From Kitasatospora setae KM-6054 (GTDB lineage: Bacteria; Actinomycetota; Actinomycetes; Streptomycetales; Streptomycetaceae): a DNA stretch of 64,000 nt. This document shows positions 34,139 to 42,419 of this stretch, piece by piece. The position numbers and the translations under genes were made by a program. Under the pieces are notes generated by a model, which ran no database searches, had not been told where the DNA came from, and worked only from the letters and a program-made list of their open reading frames with translations. The stretch's first letter is position 1. The number at the start of each line of letters is the position of its first letter. Where the stretch lies: positions 6,289,001 to 6,353,000 of the forward strand of contig NC_016109.1 in the NCBI RefSeq assembly GCF_000269985.1, in the 5' to 3' direction.

Positions 34139-35632
34139 TCAGTGCGCCATGACCGGGACGGCGTCCTCGGCGTCGGCGCCCTCGGCGTGGTGCTCGGGCT
34201 TGCCGGCGTTGATCAGGACGAACGCGGTGACGCCCGCCAGGATCAGGATGCCGAAGGCCCACCAGATGGCGTGGGAGTAGGAGTTCACCTGGGCCTGCAG
34301 CGCGAAGAGCTTGGGGTCGGTGGTGGCGGCCGCCGCCTGGTGGCTCTCCAGGTACTTGGTGCCGGCGCTGTGGGCGACGGTGCTCAGCAGCGCGGTGCCG
34401 ATCGCGCCGCCGACCTGCTGCGAGGTGTTGACCATCGCGGAGGCGACGCCGGCGTCCCGCGGCTGGACGCCGTAGGTGGCCAGGCTCATCGCCGGCATGA
34501 ACGCGGTGCCCATGCCGAGGCCCATCAGGACCAGGCCGGGCAGGATCTGCCAGTACGAGGTGCCGACGTCGATCTGGGTGAGGATCAGCAGGCCGAGCGA
34601 GGCGACCACGAAGCCGGGCGCCATCAGGTACCGGGCCGGCACCCGGGTCATCAGGCGGGCGCCGATCTGGGTGGAGCCGATGATCATGCCGGCCACCATC
34701 GGGAGGAAGGCGAAGCCGTTGACCAGCGGCTTGTACTCCAGCACGCCCTGCATGTAGAGGGTGAGGAAGAGGAACAGGCCGAACATGCCGATCACGGCCA
34801 TGCCGAGCGAGAGGTAGACACCGCCGCGGTTGCGGTCCGCGACCACGCGCAGCGGCAGCAGCGGGGCCTTGACCTTGCTCTCGACGACCGCGAACGCGAC
34901 CAGCAGCACGGCGGCGGCGATGAACAGGCCGATGGTGCTGGAGTCGCCCCAGCCCTCCTGCTCGGCCCGGGTGAAGCCGTACACCAGGGAGACCAGGCCG
35001 GTGGTGACCAGCAGCACGCCCGGGATGTCGAGGCGGTTGCGGTTGCGGCCGACGGCGGGCTCGCTGATGACCAGGACCGCGCCGGCGATGGCGACCGCCG
35101 CGAACGGGATGTTGACGTAGAAGGTCCAGCGCCAGTTCAGGTACTCGGTGAGCGCGCCGCCCAGGATCAGGCCGATCGCGCCGCCACCGCCGGCGACCGC
35201 GCCGTAGATGCCGAACGCCTTGGCGCGCTCCTTGCCGTCGGTGAACATCACGGCCAGCAGCGACAGCGCGGCGGGCGCCAGCAGCGCGCCGAACACGCCC
35301 TGCAGGGCGCGGGCGCCGAGCAGCATTGAGGTGTTGACGGCGGCGCCGCCCAGCGCGGACGCCGCGGCGAAGCCGACCAGGCCGACGATGAAGGTCCGGC
35401 GGCGGCCCCACAGGTCGGCGACCCGGCCGCCGAAGAGCAGCAGGCTGCCGAAGGCCAGGGCGTAGGCGGTGATGACCCACTGGGTGGTGCTGTCGGCGAA
35501 GCCGAGGTCCTGCTTGGCGTGCGGGAGCGCGATGTTCACCACGGTCGCGTCGAGGACGACCATCAGCTGTGCCAGGGCGATGAAGACGAGGGCCTTCCAC
35601 CGGCGCGGGTCCGGCTGGAGGGTGTCAGACAT
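34139..35632 (-). CDS. MFS multidrug exporter, DHA2 (14-helix, EmrB/QacA) type
   Basis: A 497-residue protein with about 14 helices. LAQLMVVLDATVVNIALP is the DHA2 motif D1 and FGGRVADLWGRRRTF is motif A; both are diagnostic for this drug:H+ antiporter family. The C-terminus is acidic (AEGADAEDAVPVMAH). The ATG at 35632 was chosen; a GTG at 35644 extends it by four residues and neither has a good ribosome site. It is downstream of a tetR gene on the same strand and is its likely target. Confidence 0.9.
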   Translation of the reverse strand: MSDTLQPDPRRWKALVFIALAQLMVVLDATVVNIALPHAKQDLGFADSTTQWVITAYALAFGSLLLFGGRVADLWGRRRTFIVGLVGFAAASALGGAAVNTSMLLGARALQGVFGALLAPAALSLLAVMFTDGKERAKAFGIYGAVAGGGGAIGLILGGALTEYLNWRWTFYVNIPFAAVAIAGAVLVISEPAVGRNRNRLDIPGVLLVTTGLVSLVYGFTRAEQEGWGDSSTIGLFIAAAVLLVAFAVVESKVKAPLLPLRVVADRNRGGVYLSLGMAVIGMFGLFLFLTLYMQGVLEYKPLVNGFAFLPMVAGMIIGSTQIGARLMTRVPARYLMAPGFVVASLGLLILTQIDVGTSYWQILPGLVLMGLGMGTAFMPAMSLATYGVQPRDAGVASAMVNTSQQVGGAIGTALLSTVAHSAGTKYLESHQAAAATTDPKLFALQAQVNSYSHAIWWAFGILILAGVTAFVLINAGKPEHHAEGADAEDAVPVMAH

Positions 35633-35773
35633 GGAGGTACCCACTTGTGTGTGCGAGGGCGTACGGAGTGCGTGCGGGACCGCGGCCCGTCAGGGGCGTC
35701 CCGTCGAGAGGTCACGGGTGGTGCGGGGACCGTGCTCCGGCCCCGGGCGCCGTCGTGCGGCGGTCGTGCGGCG

Positions 35774-36409
35774 TCAGGCGCGGGGCGTGAGGTCCTCCAG
35801 GGTCGCGGCACGGCCGGGCAGTGCGGACGGCGCGGGAGCCCGCAGGCCGTCCAACAGCAACTGCAGGTGACGCCGGACGTGCGGGTCCAGGTCGAGGCAG
35901 CCGAAGCCGGGGAGCGGTCGGGTGAGCTGGGCCATGGCGACGACGACGTCGCCGGCTCCGACGTCGGTGCGGAGCAGGCCGTCGGCCTGGGCGCGGGCGA
36001 TCAGGTCTTCGGTGACCTGCTTCATCTCGGCGCGCGCCTCGGCGAGTTCGGGTTCGTTCGGGTCGATCGTCTCGGACAGCAGGGGACAGAGCGCGCCGAT
36101 CCGCTCCTCGGCCGCGGCGTGCACGAAGCGGCTGAACGCCGCGAAGGAGTCGGGCTCCTCGGCGACGGCCGCGTGCGCGTGCGCGACGATCCGTTCCATC
36201 ACGGCGACGGACACCTGGCGGATCAGTGCCCGGCGATCGGCGAAGTTCCGGTACAGCGTGGCGTTGCCCACGCCGGCCCGGCGGGCGATCTCGTCCAGCG
36301 AGGCCAGCCCGCCGTGCTCGACGAAGACCTCCCGGGCGGCGGCCACGATGCGCGCCCGGTTGCGGGCGGCGTCCGCGCGCCGGACGGGAGCGGCGGTGGT
36401 GACGGTCAT
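35774..36409 (-). CDS. TetR family transcriptional regulator
   Basis: A 211-residue TetR protein with HTH at about residues 15-60 (ARNRARIVAAAREVFVEHG and SLDEIARRAGVGNATLYRNFADRRAL) and a C-terminal domain of the SMU/AcrR-like branch. The ATG 36409 has AAGGGAG at 8 nt. The frame remains open far upstream only because a 15-bp tandem repeat encodes RPSQS units there; these are not considered part of the protein. It lies 141 nt ahead of the DHA2 exporter gene and is probably co-transcribed. An elaborate inverted-repeat block lies 170-230 nt upstream. Confidence 0.9.
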   Translation of the reverse strand: MTVTTAAPVRRADAARNRARIVAAAREVFVEHGGLASLDEIARRAGVGNATLYRNFADRRALIRQVSVAVMERIVAHAHAAVAEEPDSFAAFSRFVHAAAEERIGALCPLLSETIDPNEPELAEARAEMKQVTEDLIARAQADGLLRTDVGAGDVVVAMAQLTRPLPGFGCLDLDPHVRRHLQLLLDGLRAPAPSALPGRAATLEDLTPRA

Positions 36410-36425
36410 AGTGCGCTCCCTTCGA

Positions 36426-36551
36426 GCGGCGGACGGACGGGACTGTGACGGACGGGACTGTGACGGACGGGACTGTGACGGACGGGACTGTGACGGACGG
36501 GACTGTGACGGACGGGACTGTGACGGCCGGGGCTGTGACGGCCCGGGCTGC
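36426..36551. repeat. 15-bp tandem repeat upstream of tetR
   Basis: The unit GACTGTGACGGACGG occurs at 36441, 36456, 36471, 36486 and 36501 as perfect copies, with partial and degenerate copies at 36426, 36516, 36531 and 36546. It lies 17 nt from the tetR start, between the gene and its inverted-repeat block. Length divisible by three keeps a frame open on both strands. Confidence 0.9.
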
Positions 36552-36581
36552 GGCGGCGGAGCCAGGCTAACCCGCGGTAGT

Positions 36582-36637
36582 GGGGATCGTCTCCCCGTTT
36601 TATTGCGTACGGATGTCCAAACGGGGAATTGGTCCCC
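36582..36637. promoter_or_regulatory. Nested inverted-repeat operator block between tetR and the glutamine-synthetase-like gene
   Basis: Two copies of GGGGA-N5-TCCCC (36582-36596 and 36623-36637) are arranged so that the inner halves also form a larger perfect inverted repeat, TCCCCGTTT (36592-36600) with AAACGGGGA (36619-36627), around an 18-nt AT-rich centre. This is a strong candidate binding region for the TetR protein or another dimeric regulator. No -35/-10 pair can be fixed with confidence. Confidence 0.55.
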
Positions 36638-36655
36638 GGAAATTTCATCATTCGA

Positions 36656-36671
36656 TGTGACCTGCGTCACG
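36656..36671. promoter_or_regulatory. CRP-like site upstream of the glutamine-synthetase-like gene
   Basis: TGTGA-N6-TCACG matches the TGTGA-N6-TCACA consensus of CRP-family sites at nine of ten positions. It is centred about 83 nt before the ATG at 36747. Confidence 0.45.
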
Positions 36672-36746
36672 CCATGGTCGCCACGGACGGGTGACCCGTC
36701 GGCGCGTTCCCCCGAACGCCGCGAAACCCCTGGTCAGGATGGGTGC

Positions 36747-38096
36747 ATGAGCACCGAGAAGCCACCCGCCGAACGCGCCGCCGAAGCCCGGGTCGCCGCC
36801 ACCCGGATCGAGGCCGAAGGCGTCGACGGAGTGATCGTCAGCTGGGTCGACAACGCCGGCGTCACCCGGGCCAAGACCGTCCCCGTCCGCGGCCTGGAGT
36901 CCGCCGCCCGCTGGGGCGTCGGCGCCGCCCCCTGCTTCGACGCCTTCCTGGTCGACGACTCGCTCGCCCCCACCGCGAGCCCGGTCGGCGACCTGCGCCT
37001 CGTCCCGGACCTCACCGCCCTGCACCGCCTCGCCGCCCAGCCCGGCTGGGCCTGGGCCCCCGGCGACCGCTGGACCCAGCACGGCGAACCCCACCCCGGC
37101 TGCCAGCGCCGCTTCACCCGCCGCGCCGCCGACGCGCTCGCCGAGCACGGCCTCACCGTCCGGGCCGGCATCGAGGTCGAATGGATCGTCGACGGCGGCG
37201 AACCCGGCCCCGCCTACGGCATGCGCCGCCTCATCGGCAACAGCGACTACCTGCGCGACCTGCTGCGCACCCTGCGCGAACAGCAGCTCACCGTCCTGCA
37301 ACTGCACCCCGAGTACACCGAGGGCCAGTACGAACTCTCCGTCGCCCCCGGCGGCCCCGTCGAAGCCGCCGACACCGCCCTGCTGGTCCGCCACACCGTC
37401 CAGGCCGTCTCACTGCGGCACGGACTGCGCGCCAGCTTCGCCCCCGTCACCAGCCCCGACGGCGTCGGCAACGGCGGCCACCTGCACCTCAGCCTCTGGC
37501 GCGACGGCCGCAACCTCGGCCACGGCGGCACCGGACCGCACGGCCTCACCCGGGAAGCGGAGGGCTTCCTGGCCGGGGTGCTCGCCGAACTCCCCGCCCT
37601 GCTCGCCCTCGGCGCCCCCTCCGTCGCCAGCTACCTCCGCCTCGCCCCCGGCCGCTGGTCCGGGCCCTACCGCTGCTGGGGCCTGGAGAACCGGGAGGCC
37701 GCGCTCCGCCTGATCACTGGCTCCGCGCCCGAACAGGCCAACGCCGAGATCAAGTGCTTCGACGCCGCCGCCAACCCCTACCTCGCCGTCGGCGGCGTCC
37801 TCGCCGCCGGCCTGGCCGGCCTCCGCGCGGCCCTCCGCCTCCCGGCCGAGACCACCGGCGACCCGGGCGGTGGCGCCGGCGGCGCCGGCGGTTCGGAAGG
37901 CTCGGGCGGTGCCGCCGAACGCCTTCCCGCCACCCTCGGCCAGGCCGTCGACGCGCTGCGCGCCTCCGACGTGCTGCGCGCCGCGATGGGCGACCAGCTC
38001 TGGCGGGCGGTCCTCGACGTCCGCGAGGCCGAGATCGGACGCTTCGCCGACCTCGACCCCGCCCAGCTCGTGGACGCCGTCCGCTACCGCTACTGA
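36747..38096 (+). CDS. Glutamine synthetase family protein (GlnA-like, gamma-glutamyl ligase)
   Basis: A 449-residue GS-fold protein. Visible are the metal-ligand blocks EVEWIVDG, EYTEGQYELSVAPG and GGHLHLSLW, the ATP/active-site region LAPGRWSGPYRCWGLENREAALR, and EIKCFDAAANPYLAVGGVLAAGL. Streptomycete paralogues of this kind (GlnA3/GlnA4 type) ligate glutamate to polyamines or ethanolamine rather than to ammonia; which applies cannot be told here. The segment at about 371-390 is a Gly/Ser/Ala-rich insertion. Start ATG 36747 has AGGA upstream. It is divergent from the tetR gene and not adenylylation-site rich. Confidence 0.82.
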   Translation: MSTEKPPAERAAEARVAATRIEAEGVDGVIVSWVDNAGVTRAKTVPVRGLESAARWGVGAAPCFDAFLVDDSLAPTASPVGDLRLVPDLTALHRLAAQPGWAWAPGDRWTQHGEPHPGCQRRFTRRAADALAEHGLTVRAGIEVEWIVDGGEPGPAYGMRRLIGNSDYLRDLLRTLREQQLTVLQLHPEYTEGQYELSVAPGGPVEAADTALLVRHTVQAVSLRHGLRASFAPVTSPDGVGNGGHLHLSLWRDGRNLGHGGTGPHGLTREAEGFLAGVLAELPALLALGAPSVASYLRLAPGRWSGPYRCWGLENREAALRLITGSAPEQANAEIKCFDAAANPYLAVGGVLAAGLAGLRAALRLPAETTGDPGGGAGGAGGSEGSGGAAERLPATLGQAVDALRASDVLRAAMGDQLWRAVLDVREAEIGRFADLDPAQLVDAVRYRY

Positions 38097-38165
38097 CGTC
38101 TCGCCGCCGCCGCCGCCGTTCGGCCCCGGCCCCGGCTTCGTTCCTGTTCCCGGCCCCGGTATCCG

Positions 38166-39434
38166 TCAGCTCCGGTCCAGCGCCGCCCAGGCCGGGGCCA
38201 GGGCCAGCTCCTCCACCTGCCGCAGGGACATCAGGACGCCCTTGCTGTCGGTGTCCGTCACCGTCACGCGCATCAGCAGACCGCTCGGCCGCAGCAGGAC
38301 CACCACCGTCTCGGCCGCCCCCTGCGCGTTCCGGACCAGCCGGTCGGCCGTCGACCGGATCCGGGTGCCGTCGGCGAACGCCGGCGCCAGCGCGAACCAG
38401 TCCCGCATCACCTGGTCGGCCACCGTGACCTGCACCCGCAGCTCCGCCGTCCGGCCGCCGTCGTCCAGCACCGCCCGCTGCTCCGACCAACTGCCCATGA
38501 CGTTCCGCACCTTCAGGCCGGCCGGCACCAGGTCCGCCAGCCTGACGCCCGGATCCGGGCGGGTCCCGGTCGGCACCCGGGTCAGCAGCCCCCGCAGGTC
38601 CCGCCAGTTCGGGGCGGTGGCCAGGTCGGCCAGCTGCTGCGGGGTCAGCAGCGCCCCCGTCCGGCCCGCCGACCCGGACGAGGCCCCCGCCGTCCCGTTC
38701 GCCGCTCCGGACGGCTTGGGGAGGAAGGACTGCAGGCGCACCCGCAGGCCGTTCGCCGCCTCCAGCCGGACGTCCCGGAAACCGGCGTCCGCGTTCGGGC
38801 GCGAGGTCTGCACGGTCAGCTTGCCGCCGTCGGCGGTGGGCGTCTCGGTGCAGGTCCGGTCCTGGACCTGACCCGTGCAGCCGGCCATCGGCTTCGCCAG
38901 TTTCCAGTCGTCGACCGTCACCGACAGCAGGCTCGGGCCGCTGCCGTTGTCCACCGTCAGCTCCGCCGTCGCCTCGTCGCTCGGGACGGTGCCGATGCCG
39001 TGCGTCGACCCGGACGACCGCAGGATCCGCACCCCCGTCGGCAGCAGCCCGCCCAGCACCGACACCGTGTGCAACTCATCCGGCAGCGCCGCCCCCGTCG
39101 CCGTCCCCCCGGTGGGGGCGGCCGCCGGCTCGACCCCCGCCCCGGTACCGGTCGCGACCTCGCCCCCCGGCGCCGCCGGACCCACCGCCACCAGCGGACG
39201 CCCCTCCGCCCCGCCCAACCCCGCCACCGCGCCCGCCGCCCCCACGGCCAGCACCAGCGCACTCGCACCGGCCACCACCGCCAACTGCCCGCGCCGCCGC
39301 CGCCCCCGGACCGCCCCCTCCCGGGCCAGCAGCGGTACGTCGGCGATGAAGTCCTCACCGGCCTGCCGGAAGGCCCGCGCCAGGCGGCCGTCGAGCTCCC
39401 GCGTCGACTCCTGCTCGGACTGCTCTGTGGACAT
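38166..39434 (-). CDS. Membrane-anchored partner protein of a SigE-family sigma factor
   Basis: A 422-residue protein with an N-terminal cytoplasmic region of about 50 residues, one transmembrane helix (QLAVVAGASALVLAVGAAGAVAGL, near 52-75), an Ala/Gly/Pro-rich tether and an extracellular domain with cysteines (AGCTGQ, DRTCTE). It follows the sigma gene on the same strand, 196 nt downstream, the usual place for an anti-sigma or sigma-linked membrane protein. No ZAS zinc motif is seen, so an anti-sigma role is only inferred. Confidence 0.7.
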   Translation of the reverse strand: MSTEQSEQESTRELDGRLARAFRQAGEDFIADVPLLAREGAVRGRRRRGQLAVVAGASALVLAVGAAGAVAGLGGAEGRPLVAVGPAAPGGEVATGTGAGVEPAAAPTGGTATGAALPDELHTVSVLGGLLPTGVRILRSSGSTHGIGTVPSDEATAELTVDNGSGPSLLSVTVDDWKLAKPMAGCTGQVQDRTCTETPTADGGKLTVQTSRPNADAGFRDVRLEAANGLRVRLQSFLPKPSGAANGTAGASSGSAGRTGALLTPQQLADLATAPNWRDLRGLLTRVPTGTRPDPGVRLADLVPAGLKVRNVMGSWSEQRAVLDDGGRTAELRVQVTVADQVMRDWFALAPAFADGTRIRSTADRLVRNAQGAAETVVVLLRPSGLLMRVTVTDTDSKGVLMSLRQVEELALAPAWAALDRS

Positions 39435-39630
39435 GCGTGATCACCGTCTCCGTGAACGTGAAGGGAAGAACTGCCTGTCGGGACGCCAAGTCCCTGCTGC
39501 TGAACGCCTGTTGACCCTCGACCGGAACGCGCCCCGCGCCCCGGACCCCGGCTCCCGCATTCCGTGCCGCGTACTCCGTACTCCGTGCTCCGTGCCCTGC
39601 GCCCCTTGCCCTGTGCCCAGCCCTCAGCGC
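39435..39630. other. Gap between sigma factor and partner gene
   Basis: 196 nt with short degenerate repeats of CCGTACTCCGTGCTC type around 39565-39600. No coding frame and no clear promoter seen. Confidence 0.4.
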
Positions 39631-40167
39631 TCAGCGCTGGACGAGGTCCGGCAGGCTGTCGCCCAGCAGCGCCCGCAGCCGGACCAGGGCCCGCGACGTC
39701 CGGGTGCGCACCGCGCCAGGGCCGCAGCGCAGGATCTCCGCGGTCTCCTCGACGCTGACGTCCTCCCAGTAGCGCAGCACCAGTACCGCCCGGTCCCGCG
39801 GCGGGAGCGCGCCCAGCGCCTCCAGCAGCGTCACCCGCAGGGTGCTGTCGCTCTCCGGCCCCGCCCGGTCCGGGACCTGCGCGATCGGACGCTCGCCCGC
39901 GCTGCGCCGCCGGCGGTGGCTGATGAACTGCCGGTACAGGATCCCCTGCGCGTACCCGGCCGGATTCTCGATCGTCCGCCCGCCGAAGAGCCATCCGGGT
40001 CGCCGCCACGCCGTGTACATCCGGCTCAGCGTCTCCTGGACCAGATCCTCCGCGAGATGGGTGTCCCCACCGGTCAACAGGCAGGCGGAGCGGTAGAGAT
40101 GGCCGGAGCGGGAGGTGGCGAACTCCGCGTACTCCGCGTCCCCGCCCTGAACTTCCTTCGCTGCCAC
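39631..40167 (-). CDS. RNA polymerase sigma factor, SigE/ECF family
   Basis: A 178-residue ECF sigma factor. Region 2 has LAEDLVQETLSRMYTAW (about 38-54) and region 4 has LPPRDRAVLVLRYWEDVSVEETAEILRC, then GAVRTRTSRALVRLR as the -35 recognition helix. It belongs to the SigE-like group common in streptomycetes, where each is paired with a membrane protein. Start is GTG 40167 with GGGGAG upstream. Confidence 0.92.
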   Translation of the reverse strand: MAAKEVQGGDAEYAEFATSRSGHLYRSACLLTGGDTHLAEDLVQETLSRMYTAWRRPGWLFGGRTIENPAGYAQGILYRQFISHRRRRSAGERPIAQVPDRAGPESDSTLRVTLLEALGALPPRDRAVLVLRYWEDVSVEETAEILRCGPGAVRTRTSRALVRLRALLGDSLPDLVQR

Positions 40168-40319
40168 GATCGCCGCTCCCCGAGGATTCCGTACCCTGTC
40201 ACCCTTCAGACGCGGTTCACCGCCCCGGATGTCACAGGCTGCCCGCAGGCTGCACTCCCCGGCCCCGAAGGCGCAATCCGCCGCCTCTAGAGTGTGGGCG
40301 CCGAGGAGAGGGAGCGGGG

Positions 40320-40907
40320 ATGTTCTGGGTGGGGCTGCTGCTGTTCGTCGTCGTGGGCGGCGAGTTGGGGGCGGTGGTGCGGGGCGCCGGCAGCCTGGGG
40401 AACGACGACGGCTCGGGAGTCGTGCAGTTCGTCATCGGGGTGAACGCCGTCCCCTGGACGGCCCTGCTCGCCGCCGCCGTCACGTACGGCGGCCGCCGCC
40501 GGCAGTTCGGGCTGGACCGGAAGAGCCCGCTCTCACCCGCCCTCGCCCGGATCGAGGACGCGGAGGCGACCGGCGAAGGCCCGGACCACAGACTGAAGTT
40601 GGACCTGACCGTCGCCCCCGAGGGACGCCCCGCGTACCGGGCGCACGCCACGGCGAAGGTCAACGTGATGCACCTGCGCGAGTTCGAGGCCGGCCGGACC
40701 CTGGGCGTCTCCTACGACCCGGAACGGCCCTGGCGGATCCAGGCCCCGTCCCGCTGCGCGGACAGCGGCGCGCTGATCCCGCTGGACACCGCACCGGAGA
40801 GCAGCCGGGTCACCGAACCGAAGGTACCGCTCCGCGGCCCGCTGCTCGGTGTACTGGCCGCGATCCTCCTCGGCCTGGCCGCCTACTACGTCAAGTACGG
40901 CTTCTAG
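40320..40907 (+). CDS. DUF3592-like membrane protein
   Basis: A 195-residue protein with helices at about 2-20, 42-58 and 173-190 and a central domain of about 100 residues (LKLDLTVAPEGRPAYRAHATAKV then VSYDPERPWRIQ), the DUF3592 layout. The start codon is ATG at 40320 after GGGAGCGGGG. It is divergent from the sigma gene and could be under that sigma factor, but no promoter evidence was found. Function unknown. Confidence 0.6.
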   Translation: MFWVGLLLFVVVGGELGAVVRGAGSLGNDDGSGVVQFVIGVNAVPWTALLAAAVTYGGRRRQFGLDRKSPLSPALARIEDAEATGEGPDHRLKLDLTVAPEGRPAYRAHATAKVNVMHLREFEAGRTLGVSYDPERPWRIQAPSRCADSGALIPLDTAPESSRVTEPKVPLRGPLLGVLAAILLGLAAYYVKYGF

Positions 40908-41075
40908 CGGCGGAGCCCGTGGTGAGGAAGCGCGAACGGGCGCAGAGAGGTGCGGGGAGAGTGGGCCGAACGGGTGGGGTGGGCGAGTGCGCCGGTCGGG
41001 TGAGCCGGGCGGGTGAGGAAGGGTGCGACGGGCGTGGCCGGTCGCGTAGCCTCCTGGGCACCGAGCGGGCATCGG

Positions 41076-41131
41076 TGCTGCGACAACTCATGCCAGCGCA
41101 CCCAATGTCGCGACAACTTGGTGTCACGTCA
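41076..41131. promoter_or_regulatory. Mini-array of four TG-N6-CA dyads upstream of marR
   Basis: TGCTGCGACA (41076-41085), TGCCAGCGCA (41091-41100), TGTCGCGACA (41106-41115, perfect palindrome) and TGTCACGTCA (41122-41131) are spaced 15, 15 and 16 bp apart and end 21 nt before the marR start. CGACAACT occurs twice, 30 bp apart, within it. The same dyad builds the 18-unit array at 45752-46004. Autoregulation by the MarR protein is the simplest reading. Confidence 0.6.
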
Positions 41132-41152
41132 TCGGTAGAGAGGACCAGGACG

Positions 41153-41635
41153 ATGGAGACGGCCGAACACGCCCGGATGATGAGCGAGATCCGGCTGCTG
41201 GTGCTGGCGGCCCAGCGCGAAGGCAGTCGGCAGTTGGGACACACGCTCAAGCAGGCCGGCATCACCCCCGCCCAGAGCGAGGTGCTGGAGGTGCTGGCCG
41301 AGGGGGAGCGGCTCACCCTGGCCGAGGTCGGACGCCGGCTGGTCTGCGAGGCGGGCAGCCCCAGCCGGCTGGTCGACTCGCTGGTCAAGGCGGGGCTGGT
41401 GGCCCGGACCCCCAGTCCGACCGACCGTCGCACCGTGCTGCTCGCGATCACCCCGGAGGGCCACGCCAAGCTCACCGAACTCGCGGACACCGCCGCCCCG
41501 TTGCTCGCGCACATGAGCGGCCGTCTGGACCAGTACGAGGCCCGCGCCCTGGCCGACCTGCTGCGCCGCCTGCTCGACGGCACCCCCGGCGGAGCCGCGG
41601 TCGCCGCACGCTTCCCCGTCCCTGCCCGTAGCTGA
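41153..41635 (+). CDS. MarR family transcriptional regulator
   Basis: A 160-residue MarR protein. The winged helix is at about residues 35-95: ITPAQSEVLEVLAEGERLTLAEVGRRL, SPSRLVDSLVKAGLVAR as recognition helix, and the wing SPTDRRTVLLAITPEG. The start ATG 41153 has AGGA 6-9 nt upstream. Four dyads of the form TG-N6-CA lie immediately before it. It stands alone between a DUF3592-like gene and a GNAT gene. Possible ligands are small phenolic compounds or oxidants; nothing in the sequence decides. Confidence 0.92.
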   Translation: METAEHARMMSEIRLLVLAAQREGSRQLGHTLKQAGITPAQSEVLEVLAEGERLTLAEVGRRLVCEAGSPSRLVDSLVKAGLVARTPSPTDRRTVLLAITPEGHAKLTELADTAAPLLAHMSGRLDQYEARALADLLRRLLDGTPGGAAVAARFPVPARS

Positions 41636-41731
41636 CTGCGCCCCGCTTCGCCCCGTACCCCGGTCCGGGGCGGTCCGGGGCCGGCCGGCAACTCCCGGAC
41701 GGGGTCGGGCCGCTCGTGATACGAAGATCGG

Positions 41732-42292
41732 ATGACGAGCTACTGGACGGGTGAACGAGTGCGCCTACGGGCGGTCGAACCGGAGGACGGTCCGCTGCTG
41801 GCCCGGCTCTCCGAGCAGGAGGAGCGGCTCGGTGACGCGCTCAACCCGCCGCGCTCCGCCGAGGGATGGACGGCCTTCGCCCGCGAGAAGGCCGCCGCCG
41901 ACCCGACCGCCGACACCTACCAGCTGGTCATCGAGTCCCGCGCCGACGGCACCGCCGTCGGCGGCATCAGCGTGCACCGGGCCGATGCCCGCAGCGGGCT
42001 GTTCGAGTACGGCATCACGGTCGGCACCGAGCACCGCCGCCGCGGCTACGCGAGCGAGGCGGTCCGGCTGGTGCTGCGCCACCAGTTCGAGGAGCGCCGC
42101 CACCAGAAGGCCACCGCCCGGGTGTTCGCCCACAACGAGCCCTCGCTCACCCTCCAGCGCCAGCTCGGTTTCACCGAGGAGGGCCGGCTGCGCCGACACC
42201 TCTTCGTGGCGGGCGAGTACCGCGACGTGGTGCTGTTCGCGATGTTCGCCGAGGAGTTCTTCGCCCGTCACGGCGGCCCCGCCAAGCTCTGA
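41732..42292 (+). CDS. GNAT family acetyltransferase (RimJ/RimL-like)
   Basis: A 186-residue protein of the acetyltransf_3 type. VRLRAVEPEDGPLLARLSE opens the fold, FEYGITVGTEHRRRGYASEAVRLVLRH holds the acetyl-CoA pyrophosphate loop (HRRRGYAS), and NEPSLTLQRQLGFTEEGRLRRHLFVAGEYRDVVLFAMFAEEF closes it in the form usual for RimJ/RimL-like enzymes that acetylate protein N-termini or small molecules. No Shine-Dalgarno precedes the ATG; TACGAA lies six bases before it. Confidence 0.88.
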   Translation: MTSYWTGERVRLRAVEPEDGPLLARLSEQEERLGDALNPPRSAEGWTAFAREKAAADPTADTYQLVIESRADGTAVGGISVHRADARSGLFEYGITVGTEHRRRGYASEAVRLVLRHQFEERRHQKATARVFAHNEPSLTLQRQLGFTEEGRLRRHLFVAGEYRDVVLFAMFAEEFFARHGGPAKL

Positions 42293-42350
42293 CCGAGGGG
42301 CGGCCCGAGGGTCCGAGCGACGCCCGCTCCGCATCCCCTCGAAGGCGCTC

Positions 42351-42373
42351 TGCACGTTCTTGCACGTTCCTGC
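42351..42373. promoter_or_regulatory. 10-bp-period direct repeats downstream of the NUDIX gene
   Basis: TGCACGTTCT at 42351-42360, TGCACGTTCC at 42361-42370, then TGC. The same GTTCT-type units with a 10-bp period occur in the DUF4406/deoR divergent promoter. Its position, between the ends of the GNAT and NUDIX genes, is unusual for an operator. Confidence 0.45.
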
Positions 42374-42419
42374 CCGGGATGATCAGGAGGCGGAGGCGGA
42401 GGCGGAGTCGGCGGGCGGC

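Noticed and set aside
36410..36670. N-terminal extension of TetR with RPSQS repeats
   Set aside because: The extension is encoded only by the 15-bp tandem repeat, lacks a ribosome site, and a good AAGGGAG-ATG lies at the family-typical start.
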